Shown here: piece after piece, positions 9,123-18,291 of the stretch
Layout: every line of letters begins with the position of its first letter
Numbering within the stretch: position 1 is the first letter of the stretch
Origin: Pseudomonas siliginis
GTDB lineage: Bacteria > Pseudomonadota > Gammaproteobacteria > Pseudomonadales > Pseudomonadaceae
Assembly: GCF_019145195.1 (NCBI RefSeq)
Contig: NZ_JAHSTW010000001.1
Location: 1-64,000, forward strand
Length of the DNA: 64,000 nucleotides
Direction: 5' to 3'
The notes under the pieces: model-generated
Database searches by the model: none
What the model saw: only the letters and a program-made list of their open reading frames with translations
Told to the model about the DNA's origin: nothing
Translations under genes and position numbers: made by a program

Positions 9123-9248
9123 TGCTATATATCAGAATGAGGGCCTAGAATAATCCGAACGGCTTGCGTTGATCCCGTAACGCTTTAGCATACGCTGATC
9201 GAAGGCGTGCATATTTCGACCATTTGCCCGCCGCCAACAAGCGTTGTC

Positions 9249-9470
9249 TCACCCATACATGTACAAAAGGTCGTCGATCAGCTCAAGCTCCTGCTGCGTA
9301 TACTGGACCTTGTTGTACCGTCTAATGTCCTCAAGTACACCCCTGATCGGAACTTGACGCGAAGGGTCCTGAACGATTTCGATCAGGCGGTCGAAATCCG
9401 GATCTCTTCCCTTAAGATATTTTTCAATCAGTTCTTTGAGCGCTACGCGCGCTTCTAGATCGGTTAGCAC
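9249..9470 (-). CDS. Probable immunity protein for the Rhs toxin
   Basis: 73 residues, acidic and helical (EARVALKELIEKYLKGRD, then QQELELIDDLLYMYG at the end), without a domain I can name. It begins with GTG two bases after the Rhs stop codon, with its ribosome site (GGAGAAG) inside the last Rhs codons, so it is translationally coupled to the toxin gene. Small genes directly after the variable C-terminus of an Rhs protein usually encode the cognate immunity protein that neutralises the toxin in the producer. The assignment is from position, not homology. Confidence 0.65.
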   Translation of the reverse strand: MLTDLEARVALKELIEKYLKGRDPDFDRLIEIVQDPSRQVPIRGVLEDIRRYNKVQYTQQELELIDDLLYMYG

Positions 9471-9472
9471 TA

Positions 9473-12400
9473 TTACTTCTCCGGCAAAATAGTCACTTCA
9501 TCAGCTTTAATGATGGTGGTGGTACCCGGTTTCGGAATGAGTTGCCGGGCACCGCCTGTTCCGTAGTCACGGTACGCCTTAGTGAAGGGTTCAAGGTTCG
9601 GACCTTTACCACCAAGCTCATACGGCACTGTAACGGTTGGCACGCCATCCTTATAGAGTTGAAGTGTGTCGAACTTCAATCGCAGGCGCCCATCACTCCA
9701 TGCAGGGGCGGGGTCAGCAGGAGTGACGTGCTTTGGCGCACGCATCTGCAATGCTTCCGTAGCAGCGTCTCCAGTCTCAAATTTATCGAACCCAAAATAA
9801 GACAGTCGTGCGTCGCCGGTATTGATCGTGTTTTGCGCGTGAGTATTTACGGTCCCGTCTGCATCCTTGTATCCCATGTATCGATATGCCGTCGAAGGTA
9901 AGGTCGAGTCCGGTCCGGATGGGCCAACATAAAAATCGGGCTTCGACTCGACGACCGCCGGCGGGGTGACGTCTCCAGTCTTTACGCTGGAGTCTGCAAG
10001 GGTAGGGGTAGTGCTCGGAGAAGATGATCCTCCAGGCTTGGGGCAGTTCGCAGCGGGCTTCAGTGGTGCCTTTTTCGCAACACCAGAAATCGCTTTAGTA
10101 ATCGCCCTGAACATTAGACCGAGCGGGTCTACCCAGCCGGTAGGGTTGGGGGCGTACTGGTAGTTGTTCAGGCCACCTGCAAGCTTTACCGGGTCGGGGG
10201 TTAGAAAACGTCCTGTGCTCGGGTTGTAGTACCGGTGGCGGTTGTAATGAAGTCCACTCTCTGCGTCGAAATACTGGCCTTGAAACCGTAGCGGGTTGTC
10301 GATCTCCGCGACATCCAGCGCAGCCAGGTTTCCATAGGCCCGATATTTGGCCGACCACATGATCGCGCCGCTGTAATCGGTAAGCTCCTGCGGCGTGCCC
10401 AAGTGATCGAGCTGATAATAGAACGGCGTGGCTTTCAGTGGGCCTTCACCATCGAGCATCGCCAAGGGGCGAAAGCTGTCCGGCTCATAGACATAGGTGC
10501 GATATCGATTTTCACCACTCTCTACAATCAGCCGTTCGCCTTGCCACAGGAATTCGGTGGTGTGGCCATCGACTGTTTTCTCGATACGGCGACCGAAGGC
10601 ATCGTACTTATAGGTCGCGATACTCCCGCCGGGTAGGCTGACGCCGATCAAGCGATGCTGGCAGTCATAGCGGTACTCAGTGACGAGCTTCTGCCCGGTA
10701 CCTCGGCGCTCGCGAATCAGATTTCCATAGGCATCGTAGTCGTAGTGACGGTCGCCCTGCATGAGCAGCCGGTTGCCTTGGACGTTCGCAAGATTGGCGG
10801 TGCCTTCGTTATTCTGGCCCAGCAGATTGCCGGCTGGGTCGTGCGCGAAGCTCTCCGGTGTTGCACCCCGAACGTTGATCAGGCGATCCAGTGGATCGTA
10901 GTGAAAGTTGCGTGCACCTTTGAGGCTATCGTTAATACCTGCAAGGTTGCCTGCCGCGTCGTAGTTATATTGGCGCTGCAGCAGGACGCTGTCACGCTGG
11001 CTAACGTTGTGCGCCTGCAGTCGACCCTGATCGTCGTATTGATACTGACTCAACAGCAAGCCTTGTTGGCGTTGCAGTTCACGACCAGCCTTGAACTGGT
11101 GAGATGTCAGGCGAGAACCGTTCAGATCAATGCTGCTGAGATTGCCGCCGGGCAATCGGCGATAGTCGAGCTTGCTACCGTCCGGTAGACGGCAATGCTT
11201 GAGTTGGCCAGCGCTGTCGTACTCGTAGCGCAGGGTGCCCCAACCCTGGTGCTCGGTAATCAGCCGATCTTGGGAGTCGTATTCATAAGCCAGTGGCCAA
11301 TGACCGTCATCGACATTGACCAGGCGACCGAGCGCGTCATAGCTGTAGTGAATTTCCTCACCATCAGCCAATGTCTTCACGAGCAAGCGGCCAGTGGAGT
11401 CACGTTGGTATTCAGTGACCAGTTCGCTACCGTCGTCGCCGTACTCAGTTTTCTTCAGCAGGTTGCCATTCAGGTCGTATTCGTAGGTAGTACGGCGACC
11501 ATCAAATCCAGTTTCCTGCTGTATCAGCCCGTTTGAGTAATAGTCGAGCTGATAATGTTCCCCGCGCTCGTTTTCGATCTCAGTCAGCAGCAGGCGTGAG
11601 TTGTCGTAGCGATAGCGCAGCTCACTGCCGTTCGGGTTGATGCGGCGGCTGACAAGTTGCAGGTTGTCGGCGTATTCGTAGCGTGTGATACGGCCTAGTT
11701 CATCGCGCTCTGCTGTGACCTTGCCGTAGGCGTTATAGGTATAAGTGCGGGTCGCACCGCCAGGCTGTGTGGTCTGCGTCAAGCGGCCAGCCGCATCCCA
11801 TTGGTAATGGGTGATCGAGCCGTGTTCGTCCTGGCGGGTGATTTGACGACCCAGTGCGTCGTAGCGGTATTTACGACGACCACCATCGGGCAATGCTTCT
11901 TCGAGCAATTGACCCAGTCCATTCCAGGCGAGCTGATGCCGTCCGCCGTCTGGATGAACGATCTCCAGCACACGACCTTGGGCATCGTAGCTGTAGTGTG
12001 TTTCCTTGCCGTCAGGATCTGTCTGGCGGGTGATATCGCCTTGGCTATTTCGATGGTATTTCCAGATCGCTTTGCCGCGATGAATTTCACTCACAAAGCC
12101 ATGTCGATATTCGTAGAACGTCGGCGCATCTTCAGGAGGAATAACAACGTTAAGCAGGCCGGCGTCGTTGTAACGGTACTCAGTGATCGCGCCGAGGGGG
12201 TCCTTTTCTGCAATCAGCCGACCTTTGTCGTCATAAGCCTTTTGAGTCTCAGCGCCGTCCGCAGCGATCTCGCTGATGAGTCGAGCATTTTCGTCATGCA
12301 CATAAACCTGCTCGCTCCCATCCGCGTTTGTAACGGTAACCTTGCCGGCATCGTCCCAAGCGTACTGCGAGTCCATCTGCGAAAAGCTGGCCCAGTGACG

Positions 12401-14347
12401 GATGCTGCGTGACGATTTGCCTTCGTTTTCCCACTCCCAGAAAAAGCTCGCACCACCGGCCAGTTGTCGTTCCAAAATGACGTGTTGGTCGTTGTAACGA
12501 TAGTGTTCAGTTTCACCGGCAGCATTGGTGGCGCTGATGAGCTGGCCCTGTGCGTTATACCGATAGGTCACTAGCGTTTGAACGGTGATCCATGGCTCCT
12601 GCCGTTGACCCTGCTCCGTGTACTCAGCACGGCGCTGCTGATAATCCACGGCAACGATGTGACGATCTTCGTGGCGGACTAACAGGGAGCGTCCGGCGTT
12701 GTTGTCGATACGCTGGATTCGGTCAGCGAAGTCGTAACTCAGCTGTAACTGGTTGTTGTACGCGTCACTGATGGTGATCAAGCGTCCCGCACGGAAATGA
12801 TAAAAGCGCGGATTCTGCCCGGCCTGCGTCAGGATGAGTTCGCCTGGTGTCGATCCCAGGTAGATGGCCGCTTTCGACAGGCTGTTGATGATGGCGGGGC
12901 GTTGCTGTGTCGGCATCGGAAAACGAGTGGTTCGGTTTTCGTTATCCGTCCACAGGACGCCTTCATCATCCAGATCCAGTCGGTGAGAAAGTGCGTGGCT
13001 CCAACCAAACCCAAGGCGGCTGTCGATCTCGACCGCACTGGTGCGATAGAGGCGCGTCCACTCAAACGGAAGCAGACCATCGAGTTGACCATCGGTAAGA
13101 GTCAGTAATTCTTCGCCCGTGACCATCGAGACCGGGCAGCCGTTGGTGCAGGTGTCTTGCGCCGGCGCCGCACTCTTGTCGTCAGGATTCTTCGATTGTT
13201 TCGAGGCGTCATCAGGGCGCTTGCCGTGTTCAACGGTCGTGTTACGTTTGCCATCAAAACGTAGCTGTGCGACTCCTTTTTCTACTCGCGTCGCTACTCC
13301 ACGAGCGGCGACAGCGACGTATTTACCGACGTAACCCATGAAGCCTTTGATGATGCTGAATAACGACTTCACGAATCCGGTAACAGCCTTGACGATGATC
13401 TGGCCGTACTTTGCTAAACGTGCGGCCAGGTAAAATAGCCCGGCGCCTTCTGCTGCGACGGTCAGTACGACGGAAATCACGATGTCGATGAGAATTCCGA
13501 TAACGGCTGCAGATGTCATCTTCGCCGTTTGGCCAGCCGCTTGCGTCGGTGGCAATGCTGAAACCCAGATAGAAGCGCAATGCACCATCAAGAACAGCGC
13601 GGCCTCGTCGCTGGCAAGCAACATGGCCTGCTTCATCACATCTGGCGCCTCTTTGGCCAGCTTGATCAGTTCCTCGGCACCGGTCCCTAAATCCTCTGCG
13701 AACTTTTTAGGGTTTTGAAGGATGTCCAAGGCCTTTGAGATACCATCCCAAACGCCTTTGATAGCTTCCCATCCGCCTTCGAGAATGCCGACCCCAATTG
13801 CCATCGCTTTGGCTGACGCGCTCTGATTCGACCACTGCGGTTTGAAGCCTGCCCATTCTTTGCGCAGGAATCCCTCTAGATCGGCAGCTAAGCCGTCGTA
13901 GGATTTGAACAGCGTGTCGATTTGCGCAGGCGTCACCTGATCGTGGACGTGGATCTTATAGGATTTTCCAGGCTGTCCCTGAAAGCTGCCTTTACCCTGT
14001 TTATCCAGGGTAATCGTCGACTTGGTGCCTCCATCCACCGCTATGATGTCGACCTTGATATCGCCGATAGGGATGTCGAAAACCGATTCGAATTTGCTCT
14101 CAATCAGCAGTGGCCCTACAAGCGGGCACTTCGCGACGTATGAAAAATCACCATCAGTCATGCTGACAGACTTGCTGGAGTCGCCGGCCTTTATCACACG
14201 CTCCATACCAAGCAGGGAGGGCATGTCTGCGGCTCGGCTGGCTTTGTCAGCAAGCTGTGCGTACCAGCTCTTGGTTTCCTCGCGGTACAGCTTCAGGCTG
14301 TTTTTGAAGGAGTCCAATTGTGTTTCGATAGTGGCAACGCGATCCAT
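9473..14347 (-). CDS. rhs: Rhs polymorphic toxin, type VI secretion effector
   Basis: 1624 residues. The N-terminus is coiled-coil-like (1-45) with hydrophobic helices around 245-345 that could cross a membrane, and no PAAR motif is seen. After CTNGCPVSMVTGEE (about 400, DUF6531-like) come many YD repeats of the YxYDxxGRL type forming the Rhs cocoon. The core ends with RYYNPSTGRFLTPDP and DPLGL (1407-1411). The last 213 residues are the variable toxin region, with STAYRYM, YFGFDKF, FDTLQLYKDG, LEPFTKAYRDYGTGGARQ. I recall this set from C-termini of other Rhs and contact-dependent toxins; an ADP-ribosyltransferase-like fold is possible but unproven. Its start overlaps the DUF4123 stop (TGATG). 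Export should use the VgrG encoded upstream. Confidence 0.9.
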   Translation of the reverse strand: MDRVATIETQLDSFKNSLKLYREETKSWYAQLADKASRAADMPSLLGMERVIKAGDSSKSVSMTDGDFSYVAKCPLVGPLLIESKFESVFDIPIGDIKVDIIAVDGGTKSTITLDKQGKGSFQGQPGKSYKIHVHDQVTPAQIDTLFKSYDGLAADLEGFLRKEWAGFKPQWSNQSASAKAMAIGVGILEGGWEAIKGVWDGISKALDILQNPKKFAEDLGTGAEELIKLAKEAPDVMKQAMLLASDEAALFLMVHCASIWVSALPPTQAAGQTAKMTSAAVIGILIDIVISVVLTVAAEGAGLFYLAARLAKYGQIIVKAVTGFVKSLFSIIKGFMGYVGKYVAVAARGVATRVEKGVAQLRFDGKRNTTVEHGKRPDDASKQSKNPDDKSAAPAQDTCTNGCPVSMVTGEELLTLTDGQLDGLLPFEWTRLYRTSAVEIDSRLGFGWSHALSHRLDLDDEGVLWTDNENRTTRFPMPTQQRPAIINSLSKAAIYLGSTPGELILTQAGQNPRFYHFRAGRLITISDAYNNQLQLSYDFADRIQRIDNNAGRSLLVRHEDRHIVAVDYQQRRAEYTEQGQRQEPWITVQTLVTYRYNAQGQLISATNAAGETEHYRYNDQHVILERQLAGGASFFWEWENEGKSSRSIRHWASFSQMDSQYAWDDAGKVTVTNADGSEQVYVHDENARLISEIAADGAETQKAYDDKGRLIAEKDPLGAITEYRYNDAGLLNVVIPPEDAPTFYEYRHGFVSEIHRGKAIWKYHRNSQGDITRQTDPDGKETHYSYDAQGRVLEIVHPDGGRHQLAWNGLGQLLEEALPDGGRRKYRYDALGRQITRQDEHGSITHYQWDAAGRLTQTTQPGGATRTYTYNAYGKVTAERDELGRITRYEYADNLQLVSRRINPNGSELRYRYDNSRLLLTEIENERGEHYQLDYYSNGLIQQETGFDGRRTTYEYDLNGNLLKKTEYGDDGSELVTEYQRDSTGRLLVKTLADGEEIHYSYDALGRLVNVDDGHWPLAYEYDSQDRLITEHQGWGTLRYEYDSAGQLKHCRLPDGSKLDYRRLPGGNLSSIDLNGSRLTSHQFKAGRELQRQQGLLLSQYQYDDQGRLQAHNVSQRDSVLLQRQYNYDAAGNLAGINDSLKGARNFHYDPLDRLINVRGATPESFAHDPAGNLLGQNNEGTANLANVQGNRLLMQGDRHYDYDAYGNLIRERRGTGQKLVTEYRYDCQHRLIGVSLPGGSIATYKYDAFGRRIEKTVDGHTTEFLWQGERLIVESGENRYRTYVYEPDSFRPLAMLDGEGPLKATPFYYQLDHLGTPQELTDYSGAIMWSAKYRAYGNLAALDVAEIDNPLRFQGQYFDAESGLHYNRHRYYNPSTGRFLTPDPVKLAGGLNNYQYAPNPTGWVDPLGLMFRAITKAISGVAKKAPLKPAANCPKPGGSSSPSTTPTLADSSVKTGDVTPPAVVESKPDFYVGPSGPDSTLPSTAYRYMGYKDADGTVNTHAQNTINTGDARLSYFGFDKFETGDAATEALQMRAPKHVTPADPAPAWSDGRLRLKFDTLQLYKDGVPTVTVPYELGGKGPNLEPFTKAYRDYGTGGARQLIPKPGTTTIIKADEVTILPEK

Positions 14348-15090
14348 CAGCCTTGCTCCAGAGCCAGGTGGTTTAACAGTGCTTCTTTAAGGTTTTTCGG
14401 CGCATCCGGGCGACGCACGAAACGGGTGATTTTCAGTTTCAGGTTGTTCTCGGGCCACGCGCTGTAGAGGTCCGGGCGGTCTTCTTCCAGCCACTGCATC
14501 AGGTTGCTGATCAGTGTCGTCGGGTTCTCCTTGGCTAAGCCATCCAGCAAATCCTTCGGCACCTCCCACCACGGCCATTCCCGCACCTTCGGCAACACCC
14601 GCGTCCCAACCTCCAGCGTCTGCCCGTTAATCAAATACCGCTCAAACACCGGCAGTACTTCCCCAGTCTTCTCGCCAAGCCCCTTCAAAATCGGATAGAT
14701 ATGCCGCCCATCCCAGAAGCGGAAAAACACCTCGGTCCCGTCCGGCATCTTCACCTGCGTCAGACTGCGCAGATGCTCGAACACTTCATTCGGTTCGGAA
14801 CGCGACACCGCCAGCCAGCCCCAATCGAGGGCATCGGTTTCAGCGATCCACGGCAGGAACGCGGAATTGGCTTTGAGCTCGGTGACGTAGGGCATCACCG
14901 GTTGCCAGGTGGAGTAGGGCGTGCCGCCCCAGATCGGGATGAGCTGGGCGGTGGGTTCGGTGAGGTAGAGATTTTTCAGCGCGTCGGAATCACTCGCCGC
15001 ACTAATAACCAAATACAAACGCTCGCCAGTCTGCAACGGCTGTTGCGCCAGCCAATCCTTAGGCGTAATTCGATCAGATGGCACAGGCAC
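14347..15090 (-). CDS. DUF4123 adaptor (Tap-type effector chaperone)
   Basis: 247 residues. The DUF4123 domain spans about residues 20-145 (LYLVISAASDSDALKNLY, PYVTELKANSAFLPWI, GWGWL-like DWGWLAVSR, FRFWDGRHIYPIL). These cytoplasmic adaptors bind an effector and load it onto its cognate VgrG spike. The gene lies between vgrG (17-bp overlap at its start) and rhs (stop/start overlap), exactly where a dedicated loader for this Rhs protein is expected. Confidence 0.85.
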   Translation of the reverse strand: MPVPSDRITPKDWLAQQPLQTGERLYLVISAASDSDALKNLYLTEPTAQLIPIWGGTPYSTWQPVMPYVTELKANSAFLPWIAETDALDWGWLAVSRSEPNEVFEHLRSLTQVKMPDGTEVFFRFWDGRHIYPILKGLGEKTGEVLPVFERYLINGQTLEVGTRVLPKVREWPWWEVPKDLLDGLAKENPTTLISNLMQWLEEDRPDLYSAWPENNLKLKITRFVRRPDAPKNLKEALLNHLALEQG

Positions 15091-17116
15091 CTGCCTTGCA
15101 TTTTTCGCATTCTTCGCAGAACGGCGCGTTGCGTTTGAGGGTGTTGATCTGGGCCGGGGTCAGGACCTGGCCGGCCTTGTCGGCATCCGCCTGTTTCAGC
15201 ACGCCGGGCATCAACGGCGCGGCGCCCGTACCAACGCCGGGGCTGCCGCCGGAGTTCATGTTGATCACCGGGCCGCTCATGGTCACGCCGCCGGCGTCGA
15301 TCTTGATGAAGCTGCCGCCGCCGACCAGGGTCAGTTCGGCGCCGGCTTCCATCACCACTTTCATGCCGCTGCTGAGGTGGATTTCCTGGCCGGCGTCGAT
15401 GAACTGGCCGGTGCCGATTTTGATGTGCTGGTTGACGCCGACGGTGAGGTGGTCGTTGGCGCGGGTTTCAACTTTGCGGTCGGCGTAGACGGTGTGGTGT
15501 TCTTCGGCCTTGAATTCCGTGTAGCTGTTTTGCTCGACGGTGTCGTGGCGTTCGTTGCCGACGCGGATTTTCTGGTCGTGCTCGATGTTTTCGTCCCAGT
15601 CGCGCTGGGCGTGCAGGTAGATTTGTTCCTGGCCTTTTTTGTCTTCGATGCGCAGTTCGTTGTAGCCGCCACCACCCATGGAACTCAGGGTCTTGAAAGT
15701 GCTGCGGGTCTTGTTCGCCGGCAGTGGATAGGGGACGGTGTTTTCCTTGTGGTACAGGCAGCCGCTGATCAGCGGTTGATCGGGGTCGCCTTCAAGGAAG
15801 GTGACCAGCACTTCCATGCCGATGCGCGGGATGGCGACGCCGCCGTACTGGGCGCCGGCCCAGGCGCTGGAGACGCGCAGCCAGCAGCTGGTCTTGTCGT
15901 CGGCCTGGCCTTCGCGGTCCCAGTGAAACTGGACTTTGACGCGGCCGTATTCGTCGCAGTGGATTTCTTCGCCTTTCGGGCCGGTGACCACGGCGCTCTG
16001 ACTGCCGAGGATGCGCGGTTTCGGGTGGCGCAACGGTGGACGGTTCGGCACGTCCCACGGCGTGGCTTGGAAGCGGTTGCGATAGCCCTGATGGAAATCG
16101 TCTTTCAGCGCGGTGGTGTCACTGGTCACCGATTCTTCGAGCACTTGCGGTTGTTTGCCTTCGTGCAGGACTTCGGTGAGCAGCCACAGGTCGTTCCACT
16201 TGGCTTTGGGATGTTCGGTCAGGGCGAGGAAGTGGCCGCTCACCAGCAGTGGCTGATCGCTCTTGCCTTCGGCGAGCTGGAAGTCGCTGCGGTGACGTTC
16301 GAGGGCGCGTTTGGCCAGGTGTTTGCCGCGCTCGCGGTCGATGAAACGGCCCGGGTAATCGTAGTCTTCGAGGTCGGGCAGGGCGTCGCCACGGTTTTCG
16401 CTTTCCAGGGTCAGGCGCGGTTTTTCGAAGTCGTAGTCGCGGCGGGTGGTGCGGCTGGTGCGGGTTTCCAGGCGCAGGTCGAAGCGCTTGATCACCGGGT
16501 TGCTGGCAACCATGCCGGAGTCTTGCTGATAGGGTACAGGCGCGAGTTTCGGGAACACCGTCTGGTCATCGCCGAAAACGAGCTTGTGCGCGTTGGCGCT
16601 GTGCTGGAAGTGGAAGTGAATGCCTTCTTCCTCGCACAGGCGCTGGATGAAGTGCAGATCAGACTCGTCGTATTGCACGCAGTAGATGCGTTCGGGATAG
16701 ATCGAACCGGTCTTGAATTCGTAGGCGTTGCCTTGGATGCCGTGCTCTTCCAGCACCATGCCGATGATTTTCGGCACGCTGAGGTTCTGGAAGATGCGCT
16801 GGTTGATGCGGTGCGCGAGGTAAGCCAGTTGTGGGCGCAGCGTCACCGAATAACGGGTCAGACGCTTGCCCGAATCGCCTTGCGCGGCGCGGTAGATCTG
16901 ACCATGGATGCCGCTGCCGTCAGGCGACAGCTGCAAAAAGGCCGGTTTGTGCAGCAGGGTTTCGAGGTCCAGCGACGGCTGCTCACTGACCAGCTCCACC
17001 TCGAAGACAAAAGGCAGGCTGATGGCTTCCCGACCGGTGAGGGTAAACACCTGGAAATCAGCGGAAAGACCTTCGATGGTCAGGGCAAAGTGGGTTTCAT
17101 TGGCCGGCGCGAACAT
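15074..17116 (-). CDS. vgrG: Type VI secretion spike protein VgrG
   Basis: 680 residues. The gp27-like part covers about residues 1-360 (LQVFTLTGREAISLPFVFEV, YDESDLHFIQRLCEEEGIHF). The gp5 OB-fold follows (GEEIHCDEYGRVKVQFHWDR, SSAWAGAQYGG), then a beta-helix with repeated short strands. The C-terminus ends in a cysteine-rich tail (CEECEKCKAG) with no fused enzymatic domain. It caps the Hcp tube and carries effectors. Start chosen at MFAPANETHF; the frame extends 15 codons upstream without homology. A GCCGC-A6-GCGGC hairpin (17155-17170) lies in the 134-bp gap behind hcp and could modulate read-through. Confidence 0.95.
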   Translation of the reverse strand: MFAPANETHFALTIEGLSADFQVFTLTGREAISLPFVFEVELVSEQPSLDLETLLHKPAFLQLSPDGSGIHGQIYRAAQGDSGKRLTRYSVTLRPQLAYLAHRINQRIFQNLSVPKIIGMVLEEHGIQGNAYEFKTGSIYPERIYCVQYDESDLHFIQRLCEEEGIHFHFQHSANAHKLVFGDDQTVFPKLAPVPYQQDSGMVASNPVIKRFDLRLETRTSRTTRRDYDFEKPRLTLESENRGDALPDLEDYDYPGRFIDRERGKHLAKRALERHRSDFQLAEGKSDQPLLVSGHFLALTEHPKAKWNDLWLLTEVLHEGKQPQVLEESVTSDTTALKDDFHQGYRNRFQATPWDVPNRPPLRHPKPRILGSQSAVVTGPKGEEIHCDEYGRVKVQFHWDREGQADDKTSCWLRVSSAWAGAQYGGVAIPRIGMEVLVTFLEGDPDQPLISGCLYHKENTVPYPLPANKTRSTFKTLSSMGGGGYNELRIEDKKGQEQIYLHAQRDWDENIEHDQKIRVGNERHDTVEQNSYTEFKAEEHHTVYADRKVETRANDHLTVGVNQHIKIGTGQFIDAGQEIHLSSGMKVVMEAGAELTLVGGGSFIKIDAGGVTMSGPVINMNSGGSPGVGTGAAPLMPGVLKQADADKAGQVLTPAQINTLKRNAPFCEECEKCKAGACAI

Positions 17117-17250
17117 CCCTTGTTCCTCGTGCTGTACAGCGGCGCTCGTCGACGGCCGCAAAAAAGCGGCTCAACGTACGCGAAATTCTGGAGGGGCGTA
17201 AACAACATCGACCAGCAGAGCTGGCCGATGCTTGTAACGATCAGCCGTAA

Positions 17251-17766
17251 TTAAACGACTGGAGCACGCCAGTCATCGGAACCCGAAGTACCGGATACTT
17301 CGTGGGTCCAGGTGATTTTGCGGTAGGTGAACTGCACTTCTTCCAGGTGGGTGAAGTGCGCGTTGCCTGGATCCTGGCAGTTGTGCATTTTGTTGTTGAT
17401 GGCGACGATGATCGCGTCTTCCAGTTTGGTGGTGTAGTAGTGCTCTTGGGTGCCTTGCGCCGAAGTGCGGTACCACTGGATAACGATTTCGCTCATGCGC
17501 TCGCCGGAAGTCAGTGCTGCTTGCAGCAGTGGCGAAGCCTTGTCGTAGACCTTGGTGATCACAACTGGCTTGTGAACGCGCTGACCGGTTGGCTGACCGG
17601 ATTGCGGGTCACGCGGGATGATCACGTCGTGAGTGAAAGCCTGAACCATGACCTGGTCTTCGTGGCCTTCCTGGTAGGTGTTGCCTACGGAGTCAGCGGT
17701 GAATGCGCCTGCAGTGATCAGGCCTTGTTTTTCGCCGGTAACCGACATGTACGCTGGTGTTGCCAT
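17251..17766 (-). CDS. hcp: Type VI secretion tube protein Hcp
   Basis: 171 residues of the Hcp1 type: MATPAYMSVTGEKQGLITAG, HEDQVMVQAFTHDVIIPRD, VHKPVVITKVYDKASPLLQA and the C-terminal TYRKITWTHEVSGTSGSDDW are family landmarks. It forms hexameric rings that build the injected tube. It leads the hcp-vgrG-DUF4123-rhs-immunity series. No sheath, baseplate or ClpV genes are nearby, so this is an auxiliary effector module that depends on a main apparatus elsewhere. Its ribosome site is AAGGAGA. Confidence 0.95.
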   Translation of the reverse strand: MATPAYMSVTGEKQGLITAGAFTADSVGNTYQEGHEDQVMVQAFTHDVIIPRDPQSGQPTGQRVHKPVVITKVYDKASPLLQAALTSGERMSEIVIQWYRTSAQGTQEHYYTTKLEDAIIVAINNKMHNCQDPGNAHFTHLEEVQFTYRKITWTHEVSGTSGSDDWRAPVV

Positions 17767-17836
17767 GGGGTGCTCTCCTTGCGGATAAATTTAAGGTGCC
17801 CGGGAGGCGAAATCGCCCGGTGGGTGCCTGACTGTT

Positions 17837-17852
17837 ATCAAGGAGCGTGCCA
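17837..17852 (-). promoter_or_regulatory. Possible sigma-54 promoter of hcp
   Basis: On the minus strand TGGCACG-N4-TTGAT lies about 70 bp before the hcp start. The -24 half is perfect, but the -12 element reads GA instead of the usual GC, so function is uncertain. Sigma-54 control of hcp is known in several Pseudomonas. Confidence 0.4.
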
Positions 17853-17938
17853 GGTTTTTTGAAGTGCCCGGGGGGCGGGAGCGGAGCGGGGGGTGGGGGG
17901 GCGCTTGGGACGATTTTCAGCGTGGAAACAAGAAGAAA

Positions 17939-17980
17939 GTGCGCAAGAAGTTGCGCAGTGCTGCGCAACTTCTTGCGCAC
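17939..17980. repeat. Perfect 20-bp-arm palindrome built from two TGCGCAA...TTGCGCA units
   Basis: GTGCGCAAGAAGTTGCGCAG at 17939-17958 is followed, after TG, by its exact reverse complement at 17961-17980. Each arm is itself an interrupted palindrome (TGCGCAA, 4 nt, TTGCGCA), the size of a dimeric regulator site. It lies between the divergent hcp and DUF3800-like genes. Confidence 0.7.
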
Positions 17981-18043
17981 TTGGCTGCAGGCCTTGCACG
18001 GCGTGGTCTGCAGAGGATTTACCCCGTGAAATATTACGACCAA

Positions 18044-18063
18044 CTGCGCAACTTCTTGCGCAG
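18044..18063. repeat. Third copy of the TGCGCAA...TTGCGCA unit
   Basis: CTGCGCAACTTCTTGCGCAG repeats the right arm of the 17939-17980 palindrome nearly exactly, including the CTTC spacer, 63 bp further on. Three units within 125 bp upstream of a divergent gene pair look like an operator cluster. Confidence 0.65.
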
Positions 18064-18124
18064 TATGGCGTTAAGCCATGATCGGCGCATGTATCGTTCT
18101 AGAGTCCAGAGCAATGTGAGGAGC

Positions 18125-18150
18125 TGGCTGCTTTCGGCCAATAGGAGACG
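18125..18150. repeat. Dispersed GGCC-core repeat, copy 3
   Basis: GGCTGCTTTCGGCCAATAGGAGACG is a half-copy of the repeat family best seen at 9072-9122. It sits at the left edge of the AT-rich island. Confidence 0.4.
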
Positions 18151-18291
18151 CTTTTCATGGGCTGACTCCGACTAACTCATTCGGGTGGAGCGATACGAAA
18201 TGTTGGTGAATTCATTTTAATGAGTTGGAATGTTCACCATTCTCTTTCAAATGAGTAGTATCGGGAAAACGTTCATTTGGAATCTGCGGTC

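Noticed and set aside
10655..12412. Series of plus-strand open frames across the Rhs gene
   Set aside because: They are repetitive reflections of the YD repeats read backwards; the Rhs reading on the minus strand is unambiguous.
10300..13000. Regularly spaced repeated sequence that might be taken for a CRISPR array
   Set aside because: The periodicity is protein-level YD repeats of Rhs; units vary at DNA level and there are no constant direct repeats with unique spacers.
15377..17254. 625-codon open frame on the plus strand
   Set aside because: It is exactly antisense to vgrG. High-GC codon bias of the real gene keeps the opposite strand open; the translation is low-complexity (Val/Phe/Asp-rich) with no domain.
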